Source: Proteocatella sp051653405 (GTDB taxonomy: Bacteria > Bacillota > Clostridia > Peptostreptococcales > Filifactoraceae). From it: 64,000 bases of DNA. The position numbers were made by a program, and so were the translations under genes. The stretch spans positions 1 through 64,000 of the forward strand of contig JBOFWC010000062.1 of NCBI GenBank assembly GCA_051653405.1, written 5' to 3'. Positions 51,385 to 61,176 of the stretch are shown here, in pieces (within the stretch, counting starts at the first letter, position 1; each line of letters begins with the position of its first letter). Under the pieces are notes generated by a model. It saw nothing but the letters and a program-made list of their open reading frames with translations. It searched no databases and was not told the origin of the DNA.

Positions 51385-52016
51385 AGTCTAAATTTTTCCT
51401 TTCTCTCTTAAAAATAAAATTTGTTATTTTTAAGCTCAAACTATTAATAGCCAAAAAGTGTTTTTCTTAAATTAAGGGAATTAAAACTAGAACAAGGTTA
51501 TAATCATCAAATTTAAGTTTTTAAAATTTATGTAACTTGCAAATTTGATCTATGGATTTGATAAAATTTAAAATCGTTGAGTTTTGATTAAAATTAAAAT
51601 AGGTAAAATATTATTTTTTTATTATATTAACATTATACCTTTTTATATACCCTTGTTCAAGAAAATCACGTGGTTTTTTACGACTATTTTAGTGGCTTTT
51701 TTATGTCTTTTTTGTGTCTTTTTTGCACCATTCTTATTATTTAAAAACCTATTCACATCATCATTAATTATGATTTTAATAATAAATATAGAATTATTTG
51801 TAATCGTTGATATTATCTTAATTTTCGATAAGTATACTAATTTTAATTATATATTAATCTTTCTTAGCAGTCAAACTATTAATATCCTATATTTATATAT
51901 TTTTCATACGTTTAGTATCTACCCCTCAAAAATAAAATACAAACTATTTAAAAAAATTAAATAAGCAGATATCCCAATTAGCTAAAATATAGTTTAAGCT
52001 TAATGATAACTTACTT
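51385..52016. other. 632-bp AT-rich gap: leader of the large operon plus a doubtful reading frame
   Basis: The part next to the PilZ gene must hold the promoter of the large minus-strand operon. The best match I see is TTTAAA-N17-TATAAC on the minus strand (51525 to 51497), which is weak. No sigma-28 box stands out. The rest holds only the doubtful membrane-protein frame at 51584-51964. No clear terminator for the minus-strand EamA gene was seen. Confidence 0.4.
51584..51964 (+). CDS. Doubtful small hydrophobic protein, 126 aa
   Basis: An open frame with a TTG start and no convincing ribosome site. The translation is almost entirely Ile, Phe, Leu, Tyr and Lys, with four hydrophobic stretches that would be membrane helices. 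I recognise no family. Composition this extreme arises easily in very AT-rich spacer DNA, so it may be non-coding. If real, the gene would be oriented away from the flagellar operon. Confidence 0.25.
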   Translation: MIKIKIGKILFFYYINIIPFYIPLFKKITWFFTTILVAFLCLFCVFFAPFLLFKNLFTSSLIMILIINIELFVIVDIILIFDKYTNFNYILIFLSSQTINILYLYIFHTFSIYPSKIKYKLFKKIK

Positions 52017-52937
52017 TTAGGCAATCTTATTAAAGTCCTTAAAAGCTTTTGTACGCTTTGTGTCTAAAACCGATACAGACAGTCCTAGAAGTATTATTAA
52101 CCCGCCAATCCACTGTAATGTCGATAGACTCTCCCCCAGTACAATCCTTGCCGATATAAGGCCTGTCACTGGAACCATAAGCGAAAGTGGTGATATCTTA
52201 GAAGCTTCATATTTACCAAGAAGAATACTCCACATTCCATATCCGAATATTGTCGCGCCAAGCGCTAAATACAGTATTGAAAACAACGATATGGGTTTTA
52301 ATGCAAAAATCGAATCTAAAATCACCTTAGGTGAATCCATAAAAATTGCCATTATTAAAAGTGGGATTGGCGGAATTAGGCTGCTCCACACAACAACTCC
52401 CATCATGTCAAGCTTCTGACCTTTTTCTTCAGCCTTATTTGAAGCCGATTTGATTACTATATTGGAAATAGCCCAAAACCCTGCCGCTGAAAGCGTCAAA
52501 AATAGTGCAAAAAAAGATATTCCTCCAATGCCATCCAATGCACTTTTACCTATAAAACAAAGTCCTGTAAGCGATATTAAAAGCCCTACAAACTGCTTTG
52601 CTTTTATCTTTTCTTTAAGTATTATAAATGCTACTATAGGAGTCATAAATGCAGCTGATTGCAATAATATTGACGATAATCCTGCTGGCATGCCTATCTT
52701 CATCGCATAAAATAGACACGAAAACTGTCCCACCCCTACCGAAAATCCATAAAGCACAATATCTCTTAAGGAAATATTTGGCCTTTTTACGAAAAATATC
52801 GCCGGTATGACACACAAATATCTCAACGCTGCTAAAAGCATTGGGGGTACTCCAGAAAGTCCGAGTTTTATGACTGTAAAATTTGCTCCCCACACAATAA
52901 CAACTAATAACGCTAATAATAAATCCTTCTTCTTCAT
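52017..52937 (-). CDS. EamA-family (DMT) transporter, 306 aa
   Basis: Ten-helix drug/metabolite transporter with two EamA repeats. It closely resembles Escherichia coli EamA, an O-acetylserine/cysteine exporter: LLALLVVIVWGANFTVIKLG, KIGMPAGLSSILLQSAAFMT, and LLGKYEASKISPLSLMVPVTG-type end. The substrate is not fixed by sequence. Its ATG overlaps the stop of the upstream CCA-adding enzyme gene (ATGA), and GAGGAGG lies inside that gene, so they are coupled. Confidence 0.9.
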   Translation of the reverse strand: MKKKDLLLALLVVIVWGANFTVIKLGLSGVPPMLLAALRYLCVIPAIFFVKRPNISLRDIVLYGFSVGVGQFSCLFYAMKIGMPAGLSSILLQSAAFMTPIVAFIILKEKIKAKQFVGLLISLTGLCFIGKSALDGIGGISFFALFLTLSAAGFWAISNIVIKSASNKAEEKGQKLDMMGVVVWSSLIPPIPLLIMAIFMDSPKVILDSIFALKPISLFSILYLALGATIFGYGMWSILLGKYEASKISPLSLMVPVTGLISARIVLGESLSTLQWIGGLIILLGLSVSVLDTKRTKAFKDFNKIA

Positions 52938-54154
52938 CTATCCTCCTCATTTGAAATAATTTTAGCTCTAGCAAGTAATTCTTCCTTTGAATTACTTAGT
53001 TTTTCTTCAACTACCTCTTCCAATAATCTATCAAGTAAATCCCCTAAAGACTTCCCCTTTTGTATCCCTATTTCTAATAAATCATTACCATTAATCGCTA
53101 ACTGACTAAGAGAAAAACACAGTTTTTCTTCCTTAATCTGCATTAAAAGTGATTTGAAAGGTTCTATGTTTTCCTCAAAATAAACATTTCTTAAATCAAG
53201 TAAATCTATAAAATCTTCGTCGCCATATTCTCTAAGCATACGTTTTATAAAAACTTTATCTCTTTTAAGGGATATTCTCATTCCCGATATAAGTTTAATT
53301 ACTTTATTTCGAGTCTTATTATCAAGTCTTAAGCTATCTATAGCTTCCCTTATCACAACTATATCTAAATTCTCAAGATATTGATTTATAAATAATGATG
53401 CTAGTCTAGACTCAAAAGCGTTTAGATGTGTAAACTTCATACTCAAATTTTCAAAAAGTTTATCCTCTAATTTTAAACACGGGAATATAACTGTAAGTGG
53501 TTGGCCATATTTTTCCAATGTGCCCCCTACATATTCTCCCATCAGAAGTTTTTTTAATTCCTCGGAAATTCTTTCTCTAGATATATTTTTTAACAAAGCT
53601 TTGTATTCACAAATATACGCATAGGTATTTTCATCTATTTCAAACCCTTTTTCACTAGAAAATCTTAAAGCTCTAAGTATTCTAAGCGCATCTTCCTTTA
53701 ATCTTTCGCTTGGGTCTCCTACACATCTTATTTTTCTATTTTCTATATCTTTAATGCCTCCAAATAAATCTATTAGGCCTTCCTTATGATTATAAGCCAT
53801 AGCATTTATCGTAAAATCTCGTCTACTCAAATCCAACTTTATATCTTTTATAAAATTTACATGCTCAGGGCTTCTGTTTTTTATATAGTCCCCTTCAGAC
53901 CTATAGGTTGTAATCTCATATATAGATCCATCTAACAAAACTCCAACTGTTCCATGTCTAATCCCTATGTCAATTATTTTAAAATCGTTAAAAATATATC
54001 TTATCTTTTCTGGAACAGCATCCGTTGTAACATCCCAGTCTTTTGGAGTAGAATCCATCAAAATGTCTCTTACACATCCACCTACTATGTAAGCCTCGTA
54101 TCCATATGACATAAGACGTTCAAGTATCATAGTTACAGTATTAGGTAGCATCAT
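52934..54154 (-). CDS. cca: CCA tRNA nucleotidyltransferase, 406 aa
   Basis: Class II nucleotidyltransferase that adds or repairs the 3' CCA of tRNAs. Motifs: GGCVRDILM, metal-binding DWD in KDWDVTTD, RRDFTINAMAYN, and ALRILRALRFSSEKGFEI. The C-terminal half is all helical. Length fits bacterial CCA enzymes, though a poly(A) polymerase or a split CC/A activity cannot be excluded. Two adjacent ATGs (54154, 54151) are possible starts behind AAAGGG. Confidence 0.9.
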   Translation of the reverse strand: MMLPNTVTMILERLMSYGYEAYIVGGCVRDILMDSTPKDWDVTTDAVPEKIRYIFNDFKIIDIGIRHGTVGVLLDGSIYEITTYRSEGDYIKNRSPEHVNFIKDIKLDLSRRDFTINAMAYNHKEGLIDLFGGIKDIENRKIRCVGDPSERLKEDALRILRALRFSSEKGFEIDENTYAYICEYKALLKNISRERISEELKKLLMGEYVGGTLEKYGQPLTVIFPCLKLEDKLFENLSMKFTHLNAFESRLASLFINQYLENLDIVVIREAIDSLRLDNKTRNKVIKLISGMRISLKRDKVFIKRMLREYGDEDFIDLLDLRNVYFEENIEPFKSLLMQIKEEKLCFSLSQLAINGNDLLEIGIQKGKSLGDLLDRLLEEVVEEKLSNSKEELLARAKIISNEEDR

Positions 54155-54316
54155 AAGTTCAACCCTTTCTTGCGTTTCAAATTTTATGCTTTAAATTATA
54201 TTTTATCATATACTTTAGCTATATTTAAATTAATTTATTTTTTTATTTGCTAAATCTGTAAAAATAATCTAATTAGCAATAGTTTTTATTTTTAACCAGC
54301 TATAAATTTATAGCGC

Positions 54317-54345
54317 TTGCATTTAAATAAACTGTCTGTTATAAT
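54317..54345 (+). promoter_or_regulatory. Sigma-A promoter of the metF-metH operon
   Basis: TTGCAT (54317-54322), 17-nt spacer, TATAAT (54340-54345), about 75 nt before the metF start. The short leader leaves no room for a SAM or cobalamin riboswitch, and none is recognisable upstream. Confidence 0.82.
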
Positions 54346-54418
54346 TATAAAAATGTTTTATTTGTTTAATAATTAACAATTTTATATAATATATCTCAAT
54401 TTAGACAGGAGGCCTGCT

Positions 54419-55276
54419 ATGTATATCAAAAATCTATATGCCCTAAAAAAACCAGTTATGTCCTTTGAAGTTTTTCCCCCTAATAATGAAGCCTCGATAG
54501 AAACGCTTTATGAGCCCTTGGAAAAAATAAACAATTTAAATCCAGCTTTTATAAGTGTTACCTATGGCGCTGGTGGAAGTAATAATAGTAGCAATACAAT
54601 TGATATAGCGTCTCATATAAAGAACACCTTATCTACCGAATCTCTAGCTCACCTAACAGCTATCAACTCAAGTAAGTCTGATATTAAAAAGCTTCTTGAT
54701 GATATGAGTTCTAAAAATATTGAAAATATACTTGCATTAAGAGGAGATTTGACTCCTGGAAGCACTAATAAAGGCGATTTTGCACATGCGAGTGATTTGA
54801 TAAAGTTTATAAAAGAAAATGGAAATTTCAGTATCGGTGCAGCATGTTATCCAGAAGGGCATGTGGAGTGTGATGATTTATGCGATAACTATAGACACCT
54901 TTATAAAAAGCAAGAAAATGGAGCTGACTTTTTTATATCTCAGTTGTTTTTTGAAAATGGAAAATTCTTTAGATTCTTAGAAATGGCCCAAAGCAAGGGA
55001 ATAAAAGTTCCTATAATCGCGGGTATTATGCCTGTATTATCAAAATCTCAGGTAGAGAAAATGATATTTAAATGCGGCGTAAGTCTTCCTTCTGCTATAG
55101 TTAAAATTCTATACAAGTATGAAAACAGCCCTGAGGACTTAAAAAAAGCAGGCCTAGAATATACACTTATGCAGATAGAAGACCTTGTAAAAAATGGTCA
55201 AAGTTTTATTCACGTATATTCTATGAATAAGCCTGAAATCGCACAAAAATGCAAACAATTCTTTGATTCCCTTTAA
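54419..55276 (+). CDS. metF: 5,10-Methylenetetrahydrofolate reductase MetF, 285 aa
   Basis: Reduces methylene-THF to methyl-THF, the methyl donor for MetH. TIM-barrel family motifs: MSFEVFPPN, the FISVTYGAGGS loop, NILALRGDLTPG and FISQLFFENGKFFRFLE. ACAGGAGG precedes the ATG. First gene of a three-gene methionine operon. A flavoprotein; the electron donor cannot be told from sequence. Confidence 0.95.
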   Translation: MYIKNLYALKKPVMSFEVFPPNNEASIETLYEPLEKINNLNPAFISVTYGAGGSNNSSNTIDIASHIKNTLSTESLAHLTAINSSKSDIKKLLDDMSSKNIENILALRGDLTPGSTNKGDFAHASDLIKFIKENGNFSIGAACYPEGHVECDDLCDNYRHLYKKQENGADFFISQLFFENGKFFRFLEMAQSKGIKVPIIAGIMPVLSKSQVEKMIFKCGVSLPSAIVKILYKYENSPEDLKKAGLEYTLMQIEDLVKNGQSFIHVYSMNKPEIAQKCKQFFDSL

Positions 55277-55289
55277 TATTGGAGTATAT

Positions 55290-55994
55290 ATGATCCAAAA
55301 CCTAGATGTAGATATAATACTAAAAAAAATATGTACGGAAAATCAACCATTTCCACAAGATTTAATTTCAGATGTATCTGATTTGATTGCTAAATGTATA
55401 AAATATTCAAAACCAAAATACTGTTATAGAATTCTAGATATTGAACATATTTCTGAAACTGAAATAAAACTATCTAATTCAAATTATTCGCTAACAGGAA
55501 AGCATATATCCTCTCATTTAAGAAACGCTTCAAAAGTGGCTGTTTTTGCAGCCACACTTGGCGTTTCTTTTGACAATTATTTAAAAGTTTTGCAATTAAA
55601 AGAATTGTATGGCGCCTTTATTTTAGATATATGTGCTAATGAATACATTGAAAATTTCTGTGATTTTGTTCAAGAGGATATAAGAACGTTAGAAGATTTA
55701 TCTGAGTATATGCTTCTTCCTAGATTCAGCCCTGGATATGGAGATCTTCCGCTGTCATCTCAAACAGAACTTCTAAATTTGCTTGGTGCCCAAAGAAAAA
55801 TCGGACTTACCTGCACCTCATCACATATAATGATTCCAAGAAAATCGGTAACTGCGATTGTCGGTCTTGTGAATAAAAATATTTCCAAAATTCCAAATGA
55901 TAAATCCGTATGTGATATTTGTCAGTTTAATAAAAATTGTGAGCTTAAAAAAGGAGGCTTAAGCTGTGGACGTAAGAGAATACATGAAAGATAA
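55290..55994 (+). CDS. Stand-alone methionine synthase activation-domain protein, 234 aa
   Basis: Corresponds to the C-terminal reactivation domain of MetH, which brings SAM to oxidised cobalamin, here as a separate gene: LLPRFSPGYGDLPLSSQTEL is the diagnostic segment. The C-terminus has a Cys cluster (CDICQFNKNCE, then SCG) that could hold a metal or iron-sulfur centre. The ATG at 55290 has GGAG upstream. It overlaps the start of metH, so the partners are made together. Confidence 0.9.
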   Translation: MIQNLDVDIILKKICTENQPFPQDLISDVSDLIAKCIKYSKPKYCYRILDIEHISETEIKLSNSNYSLTGKHISSHLRNASKVAVFAATLGVSFDNYLKVLQLKELYGAFILDICANEYIENFCDFVQEDIRTLEDLSEYMLLPRFSPGYGDLPLSSQTELLNLLGAQRKIGLTCTSSHIMIPRKSVTAIVGLVNKNISKIPNDKSVCDICQFNKNCELKKGGLSCGRKRIHER

Positions 55995-58353
55995 CATTTT
56001 AATTTTTGATGGAGCTATGGGTACCATGCTTCAAAAAAAAGGACTTATTTTAGGAGAACTTCCAGAAAGCTTTAACATCACTCATCCAGAAGTAGTACTT
56101 TCAATTCACAAAGAATATGTACTTGCTGGCGCAGATGTTATAACCACTAATACCTTTCAGGCCGGAGAGTTAAAACTTCATTCCTGTCCTTACAGTCAAG
56201 AAGAAATCATCACAAGTGGAGTTAAGCTTGCAAAAAAATCTGGAGCCAAATATATAGCCCTTGACATTGGTCCCACAGGTCAGCTTCTAGAGCCTTTAGG
56301 GACTTTAAAATTTGAACAAGCGTATGAACTTTTTAAATCCCAAATGATAATTGGAGAAAAAGCAGGTGCAGATATCATTTTAATTGAAACTATGTCAGAT
56401 ATTTATGAAATGAAGGCCGCCATCCTCGCTGCTAAAGAAAATACCCACCTTCCCGTATTTGCCACTATGACCTATCAGGAAGACGGTAGAACTTTCACTG
56501 GCACTGATCCAGTGTGTGCTGTGTTTAGCCTCCAAAATCTTGGCATTGACGCAATAGGTGTAAATTGTTCTCTAGGCCCTAAAGAAATAATGCCTATTGT
56601 AAATCAAATTCTAAAATATTCTAAAATCCCAGTAATGGTTCAGGCCAATGCTGGACTTCCTAAAATAAGCGAAACTGATGCCGTATACAATATAAGTTCT
56701 TCTGAATTTGCTTATTATGCGGAACAAATGATTGATAAGGGCGTAAATATAATTGGAGGATGCTGCGGAACAAATCCTGATTTTATAAAAAAATTAAAAC
56801 AGGTTTCTAATTCAAAATTTCCAGTAAAAAGAATAGTAAAAAAAGCATGCGCCGTAACCTCATCTACACGCACTGCTTTTTTGGATAATAAAATTACTGT
56901 AGTAGGAGAGCGAATTAATCCTACTGGAAAAAAAGTTTTAAAAGAAGCGCTAAAAACAGAAAACCTTGAATATATATTATCCGAAGCCGTATCTCAGGCA
57001 GAAACTGGTGCTGATATCTTGGATATAAATGTAGGCCTTCCCGACATAAATGAGGTTTACATGATTAAAAAAGTTATAAGAGAGGTACAAAGTATATGTG
57101 ACCTTCCTTTACAAATCGATAGTGCGGATTATAAGGTTTTGGAAGAAGGCCTTAGAATATATAACGGTCGTCCTATAATAAATTCAGTTAACGGAAGTTC
57201 TGAAAATATGGCTAAAATCTTCCCTCTTGCCAAAAAATATGGTGCGGTAATAATAGGCCTTACACTCGATGAATCTGGAATTCCCTATGACGCTCAGGCT
57301 CGCTTTGATATAGCCAAACGAATCGTGGAAACCGCCGCCCTATATGATATTCCAAAAGAAGATATAATTATAGACTGTCTAACCCTTACCGCTTCAGCTC
57401 AGCAGTCCTATGTCTTAGATACGCTAAAAGCTATAAAGCTTGTTAAATCAAACCTTGGCGTAAAAACAATTTTAGGAGTAAGCAATGTTTCCTTCGGTCT
57501 TCCAAATAGAGCCCTTCTAAATGGCGCCTTTTTACTTAGTGCTTTTGGTGCCGGACTAGATATGGCAATAGTAGACCCTACTTCAGAAGATATAAGAAGA
57601 TCAGTAGATATGTTTAGGGTCTTTAATACCGAGGATAACGATTCTTTAAATTATATACAAAACTACGCTACCCTATCACTTAAATCAGATACTGTCATTG
57701 TTCAAACAGAAGAAACGATTGCAAAAGATTTAAAAAAGCTCATTTTACAGGGCAGAAAATCGGAAGCGGCAAAAGAAACTTCACAACTCTTAAAATCAAA
57801 CGATGCGCTTTCTATAATAAACGAATACTTCATCCCCGCGCTTGATATCGCTGGGAAAAATTTTGAAACTGGAGTCTCATTTCTACCTCAGCTAATAAAA
57901 TCTGCGGAGGCCGTAAAAGCATGCTTCGATATAATAAATAGTTCAGAAAATCCAAATGTCTTAGAATATAACTCCTCTGTAAAAAAAGATAAGATAATCG
58001 TAGCTACAGTTGAAGGTGACATCCACGATATAGGCAAAAATATTGCAAAGATGTTAATGCAAAACTATGGCTATGAGGTTATAGACCTTGGGAAAGATGT
58101 CCCTGTATCCGAAATAGTAGACGCTGCTAAAAAATACGATGTAAAATTAATTGGCCTCAGCGCGCTAATGACTACAACTGTAAAGAGCATGCAAAAAACT
58201 ATATCAGAACTTAAAAGTGCAGGTCTTGAATGTCAGGTCATGGTAGGGGGAGCCGTGTTAAATAAGGAGTATGCCGATTTTGTAGGCGCAGACTTTTATG
58301 TAAAGGATGCAAGAGAAAACATTATAGTTGCTAAAAGAATTTTCGATAATTAA
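55966..58353 (+). CDS. metH: Cobalamin-dependent methionine synthase MetH, short form, 795 aa
   Basis: Transfers a methyl group from methyl-THF to homocysteine. Domains: homocysteine barrel (about 1-285) with zinc Cys C201, C266 and C267 (GVNCSLGP, GGCCGTNP); pterin-binding barrel (about 300-570; VVGERINPTGKK, ADILDINVGLPD); cobalamin cap and B12 domain (about 590-795) with H687 in DIHDIGKN as the cobalt ligand. The activation domain is absent and supplied by the preceding gene. GTG start with AAAAGGAGG eight bases upstream, overlapping that gene. Confidence 0.96.
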   Translation: MDVREYMKDNILIFDGAMGTMLQKKGLILGELPESFNITHPEVVLSIHKEYVLAGADVITTNTFQAGELKLHSCPYSQEEIITSGVKLAKKSGAKYIALDIGPTGQLLEPLGTLKFEQAYELFKSQMIIGEKAGADIILIETMSDIYEMKAAILAAKENTHLPVFATMTYQEDGRTFTGTDPVCAVFSLQNLGIDAIGVNCSLGPKEIMPIVNQILKYSKIPVMVQANAGLPKISETDAVYNISSSEFAYYAEQMIDKGVNIIGGCCGTNPDFIKKLKQVSNSKFPVKRIVKKACAVTSSTRTAFLDNKITVVGERINPTGKKVLKEALKTENLEYILSEAVSQAETGADILDINVGLPDINEVYMIKKVIREVQSICDLPLQIDSADYKVLEEGLRIYNGRPIINSVNGSSENMAKIFPLAKKYGAVIIGLTLDESGIPYDAQARFDIAKRIVETAALYDIPKEDIIIDCLTLTASAQQSYVLDTLKAIKLVKSNLGVKTILGVSNVSFGLPNRALLNGAFLLSAFGAGLDMAIVDPTSEDIRRSVDMFRVFNTEDNDSLNYIQNYATLSLKSDTVIVQTEETIAKDLKKLILQGRKSEAAKETSQLLKSNDALSIINEYFIPALDIAGKNFETGVSFLPQLIKSAEAVKACFDIINSSENPNVLEYNSSVKKDKIIVATVEGDIHDIGKNIAKMLMQNYGYEVIDLGKDVPVSEIVDAAKKYDVKLIGLSALMTTTVKSMQKTISELKSAGLECQVMVGGAVLNKEYADFVGADFYVKDARENIIVAKRIFDN

Positions 58354-58449
58354 ATTATGATTTATTTTCTAAATTTTAGGTTTAAATTTGTTTTTTTGGG
58401 TATGTATAAATGGTGACTAAGAAAAAAATTATTTTAGGGGGTAATTAAA

Positions 58450-59640
58450 ATGTTTAGTATGTGGAACAATGCTTTTGATCCAAACGAAGCTATGAAAACA
58501 TGGTCTGATGGAATGAAAAAAATGTACGGTGTTTCTGAAGAAACTACAAAAGTATTTACTGATAATTTCAAAAGAATTTACGGTGAAAGAGATGAAATAT
58601 TTAAGAGCTGGACTGACAGCTTTGGTAAAATGTACGGTTCAGAAGAATGGGCAAAAACTTTTGGAAAAGGTGTATTTAATCTAGACGAGCAAAAAGCTAT
58701 TTTCAAAAGATTGCTTGGAAGTACTGAAGTTTACAATTCACTTTTTGAATTTTGGAACAGAGTAATGAAGGAAGCTCCATATGATTCTCCTGAAAAAGTG
58801 GTTAAATTTTGTAAAGATTACAGAGAAACTTACATGAACTCTGTAGGTAGCTTGTTAAAAGCATCTGCAATGGGAGAATACGCTCCTGCTGTAGATCAGT
58901 ATATGGAGCTTTACAAAAGCTACATCAGCTTTTTTGATAAACTTTCTATTCCTTGGACTGATGGCGTAGAAGACTTCCAAGATGTTTATAAACGCATGAT
59001 GTCTGGAAATCCTGATGCTATGAAAGAATACTTCAACATGCTTAACGAAACTTACAAAAATTCTTTTGGTCAAGTTTTCAACATGTCTAGTTTTGGACTA
59101 TATAAGGAAAATGTAGAAACTCAAATGCAGGGCATAGATTCCTATCTACAATTCGTTAATATATACAACGAACTTATCGCACTTGTATATAAAGTATTTT
59201 CTGAATCTATGGAAGTTTTAGTTGATAAATACTCTAAGCTCATGAGCGAAGACAAGCAGCCTAAAACATTCAAAGAATTTTATGATTTATGGCTAGATAT
59301 CAATGAAAATAATTTAGTTAATCTTTTTGGAACCGAAGAATTTTCAAAAGTTTACTGTGGTGTTGCAGAAAAATACTGTGATTTTAAAATAAAATTTGAT
59401 AAACTTGCCGGATTATACCTAAAAGTTCTTCCACTTCCTTCAAAAGAAGATATGGATAGCCTTTATCAGACTGCTTACAATCAAAGAAAAGAAATCAAAT
59501 CGCTAAAAGCTGAAGTTGCTAGCCTAAAAGCTATGACTGATGAAGTTGATTTACTTCGTAAGGAAGTAAGCAAACTTAGTAGCTTAGAGAAAGATTTTGC
59601 AGACTTTAAAAAAAGTATGTCAAAAAAAGCGGAGGTATAA
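58450..59640 (+). CDS. phaE: Class III polyhydroxyalkanoate synthase subunit PhaE, 396 aa
   Basis: Partner subunit of PhaC in class III synthases. The body is helical and aromatic-rich (repeated W...M..MYG segments in the first 80 residues). The C-terminal LYLKVLPLPSKEDMDSLYQT and the following coiled coil are the PhaE signature. AGGGGGTAATTAAA precedes the ATG. It is followed by phaC after 5 nt. Confidence 0.9.
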   Translation: MFSMWNNAFDPNEAMKTWSDGMKKMYGVSEETTKVFTDNFKRIYGERDEIFKSWTDSFGKMYGSEEWAKTFGKGVFNLDEQKAIFKRLLGSTEVYNSLFEFWNRVMKEAPYDSPEKVVKFCKDYRETYMNSVGSLLKASAMGEYAPAVDQYMELYKSYISFFDKLSIPWTDGVEDFQDVYKRMMSGNPDAMKEYFNMLNETYKNSFGQVFNMSSFGLYKENVETQMQGIDSYLQFVNIYNELIALVYKVFSESMEVLVDKYSKLMSEDKQPKTFKEFYDLWLDINENNLVNLFGTEEFSKVYCGVAEKYCDFKIKFDKLAGLYLKVLPLPSKEDMDSLYQTAYNQRKEIKSLKAEVASLKAMTDEVDLLRKEVSKLSSLEKDFADFKKSMSKKAEV

Positions 59641-59645
59641 TTTAA

Positions 59646-60734
59646 ATGGAAAACATGGGGTTTAATTTCAACAATGGTTTTGACTTCAAAAAGTCAATGA
59701 CTGAAATGATGGAGTTTCAGTCTCAAATGTTAAAAGGGCTTAAAAATATGGTTGAGATTGAAAAAGAAAGCATTAAATCTGACCAGTTAGAAAAAGAAGT
59801 TGTTTATAGTGAAGATAAAATGAAGTTATTCCACTATACACCACTAAAGAAAAAAGGTTGTAAAATACCTGTTCTAATAACATATGCACTGGTAAATCGC
59901 CAGTATATGATGGATATTCAGCCCGATAGAAGTGTTATAAAATCCTTTTTAGATCAAGGCCTTGATGTATATATAATTGATTGGGGATATCCAACTGCTC
60001 AAGATAAGTATCTTACTATGGATGATTATATAAATGATTATATGAACACCTGCGTAGATATAGTAAGACAGCGTGCTAAAGTAGATAAAATAAACATGCT
60101 TGGAGTTTGCCAAGGTGGAACTTTTACTACAATATACTGTGCGCTTAACCCTGAAAAGGTAAACAGCATGGTTACTATGGTTACTCCAGTTGAATTTTCA
60201 AATAATGATACTCTGCTTTTTGCATGGAGTAAATTTATGAATATCGATAAGATGGTTGATGCCTTTGGTGTAATTCCTGGTGACGTAATGAACTCAAGCT
60301 ATCTTATCCTAAAACCACTATCACTTACTCTAGATAAATATGTAAGCTTAGCAGAGCAAATGCATAATAAAGAATTCCTTCAAAACTTTATAAGAATGGA
60401 AAGCTGGATTTTTGATAGTCCAGATCAGGCTGGCGAAACTATAAGACAGTTTGTAAATGACCTTTATAAAGAAAATAAGCTTGCTAAAAACGAACTTGTT
60501 ATCGGGGATAAAAAAGTAAATCTAAAAAATATAACCATGCCTGTACTTGATGTATATGCAGAATATGATCACCTTGTACCTGCTTCTTCAAGCAAGCCTC
60601 TTGCTGACTTAGTTGGTTCTAAAGATGTGGAGGTCGTATCTTTTAACGTGGGCCATATAGGAATGTATGTTAGCTCTAAATCACAAAAAGATATCGCACC
60701 AAAAATATCAGATTGGATTCTAAGCCGTAGCTAG
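59646..60734 (+). CDS. phaC: Class III polyhydroxyalkanoate synthase subunit PhaC, 362 aa
   Basis: Polymerises (R)-3-hydroxyacyl-CoA into storage polyester. An alpha/beta-hydrolase with the lipase-box Cys C155 (GVCQGG), D308 (YAEYDHLVP) and H337 (VGHIGMY) forming the catalytic triad. The roughly 360-aa length is that of class III enzymes, which need PhaE, encoded next to it. Confidence 0.95.
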   Translation: MENMGFNFNNGFDFKKSMTEMMEFQSQMLKGLKNMVEIEKESIKSDQLEKEVVYSEDKMKLFHYTPLKKKGCKIPVLITYALVNRQYMMDIQPDRSVIKSFLDQGLDVYIIDWGYPTAQDKYLTMDDYINDYMNTCVDIVRQRAKVDKINMLGVCQGGTFTTIYCALNPEKVNSMVTMVTPVEFSNNDTLLFAWSKFMNIDKMVDAFGVIPGDVMNSSYLILKPLSLTLDKYVSLAEQMHNKEFLQNFIRMESWIFDSPDQAGETIRQFVNDLYKENKLAKNELVIGDKKVNLKNITMPVLDVYAEYDHLVPASSSKPLADLVGSKDVEVVSFNVGHIGMYVSSKSQKDIAPKISDWILSRS

Positions 60735-60745
60735 GAGGAGACTTA

Positions 60746-61156
60746 ATGGGAAAAACATATGAACTTTTAAATATAGGAGATACAGATTCTTTTGAAAAAA
60801 CACTTTCAGAAAGTGATGTATATCTATTTTCTGGAATAACGGGAGATTTTAATCCCGCTCATATAAATGAAAAAGAATCTATGCAGACTAAATTCGGTGG
60901 AAGAATTGTCCATGGAATGCTTACTGGAAGCCTTATATCTACAGTTATCGGAACAAAACTTCCTGGTACAGGTACTATTTACCTAAAACAGGATCTTGAA
61001 TTTCTAAAGGCTGTAAGAATAGGTGATACTATAAGAGCTGAGGTTCAAGTTATTGAAAAACTTGAAAAAGGACGTGTAATGCTTCAAACAAGATGCTACA
61101 ATCAAAATGATGAAATCGTAGTTGATGGCAAAGCGCTCGTACTTCCTCCAAAATAA
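60746..61156 (+). CDS. phaJ: (R)-specific enoyl-CoA hydratase PhaJ (MaoC-like), 136 aa
   Basis: Hot-dog fold hydratase that makes (R)-3-hydroxyacyl-CoA, e.g. from crotonyl-CoA. Catalytic D34 and H39 lie in SGITGDFNPAHINE, with the GRIVHGMLTGSLIS helix following. GGAGGAG precedes the ATG. Third gene of the pha cluster; it supplies monomer without phaA or phaB. Terminator directly downstream. Confidence 0.92.
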   Translation: MGKTYELLNIGDTDSFEKTLSESDVYLFSGITGDFNPAHINEKESMQTKFGGRIVHGMLTGSLISTVIGTKLPGTGTIYLKQDLEFLKAVRIGDTIRAEVQVIEKLEKGRVMLQTRCYNQNDEIVVDGKALVLPPK

Positions 61157-61176
61157 TAGTTAAATAAAATGTATTT

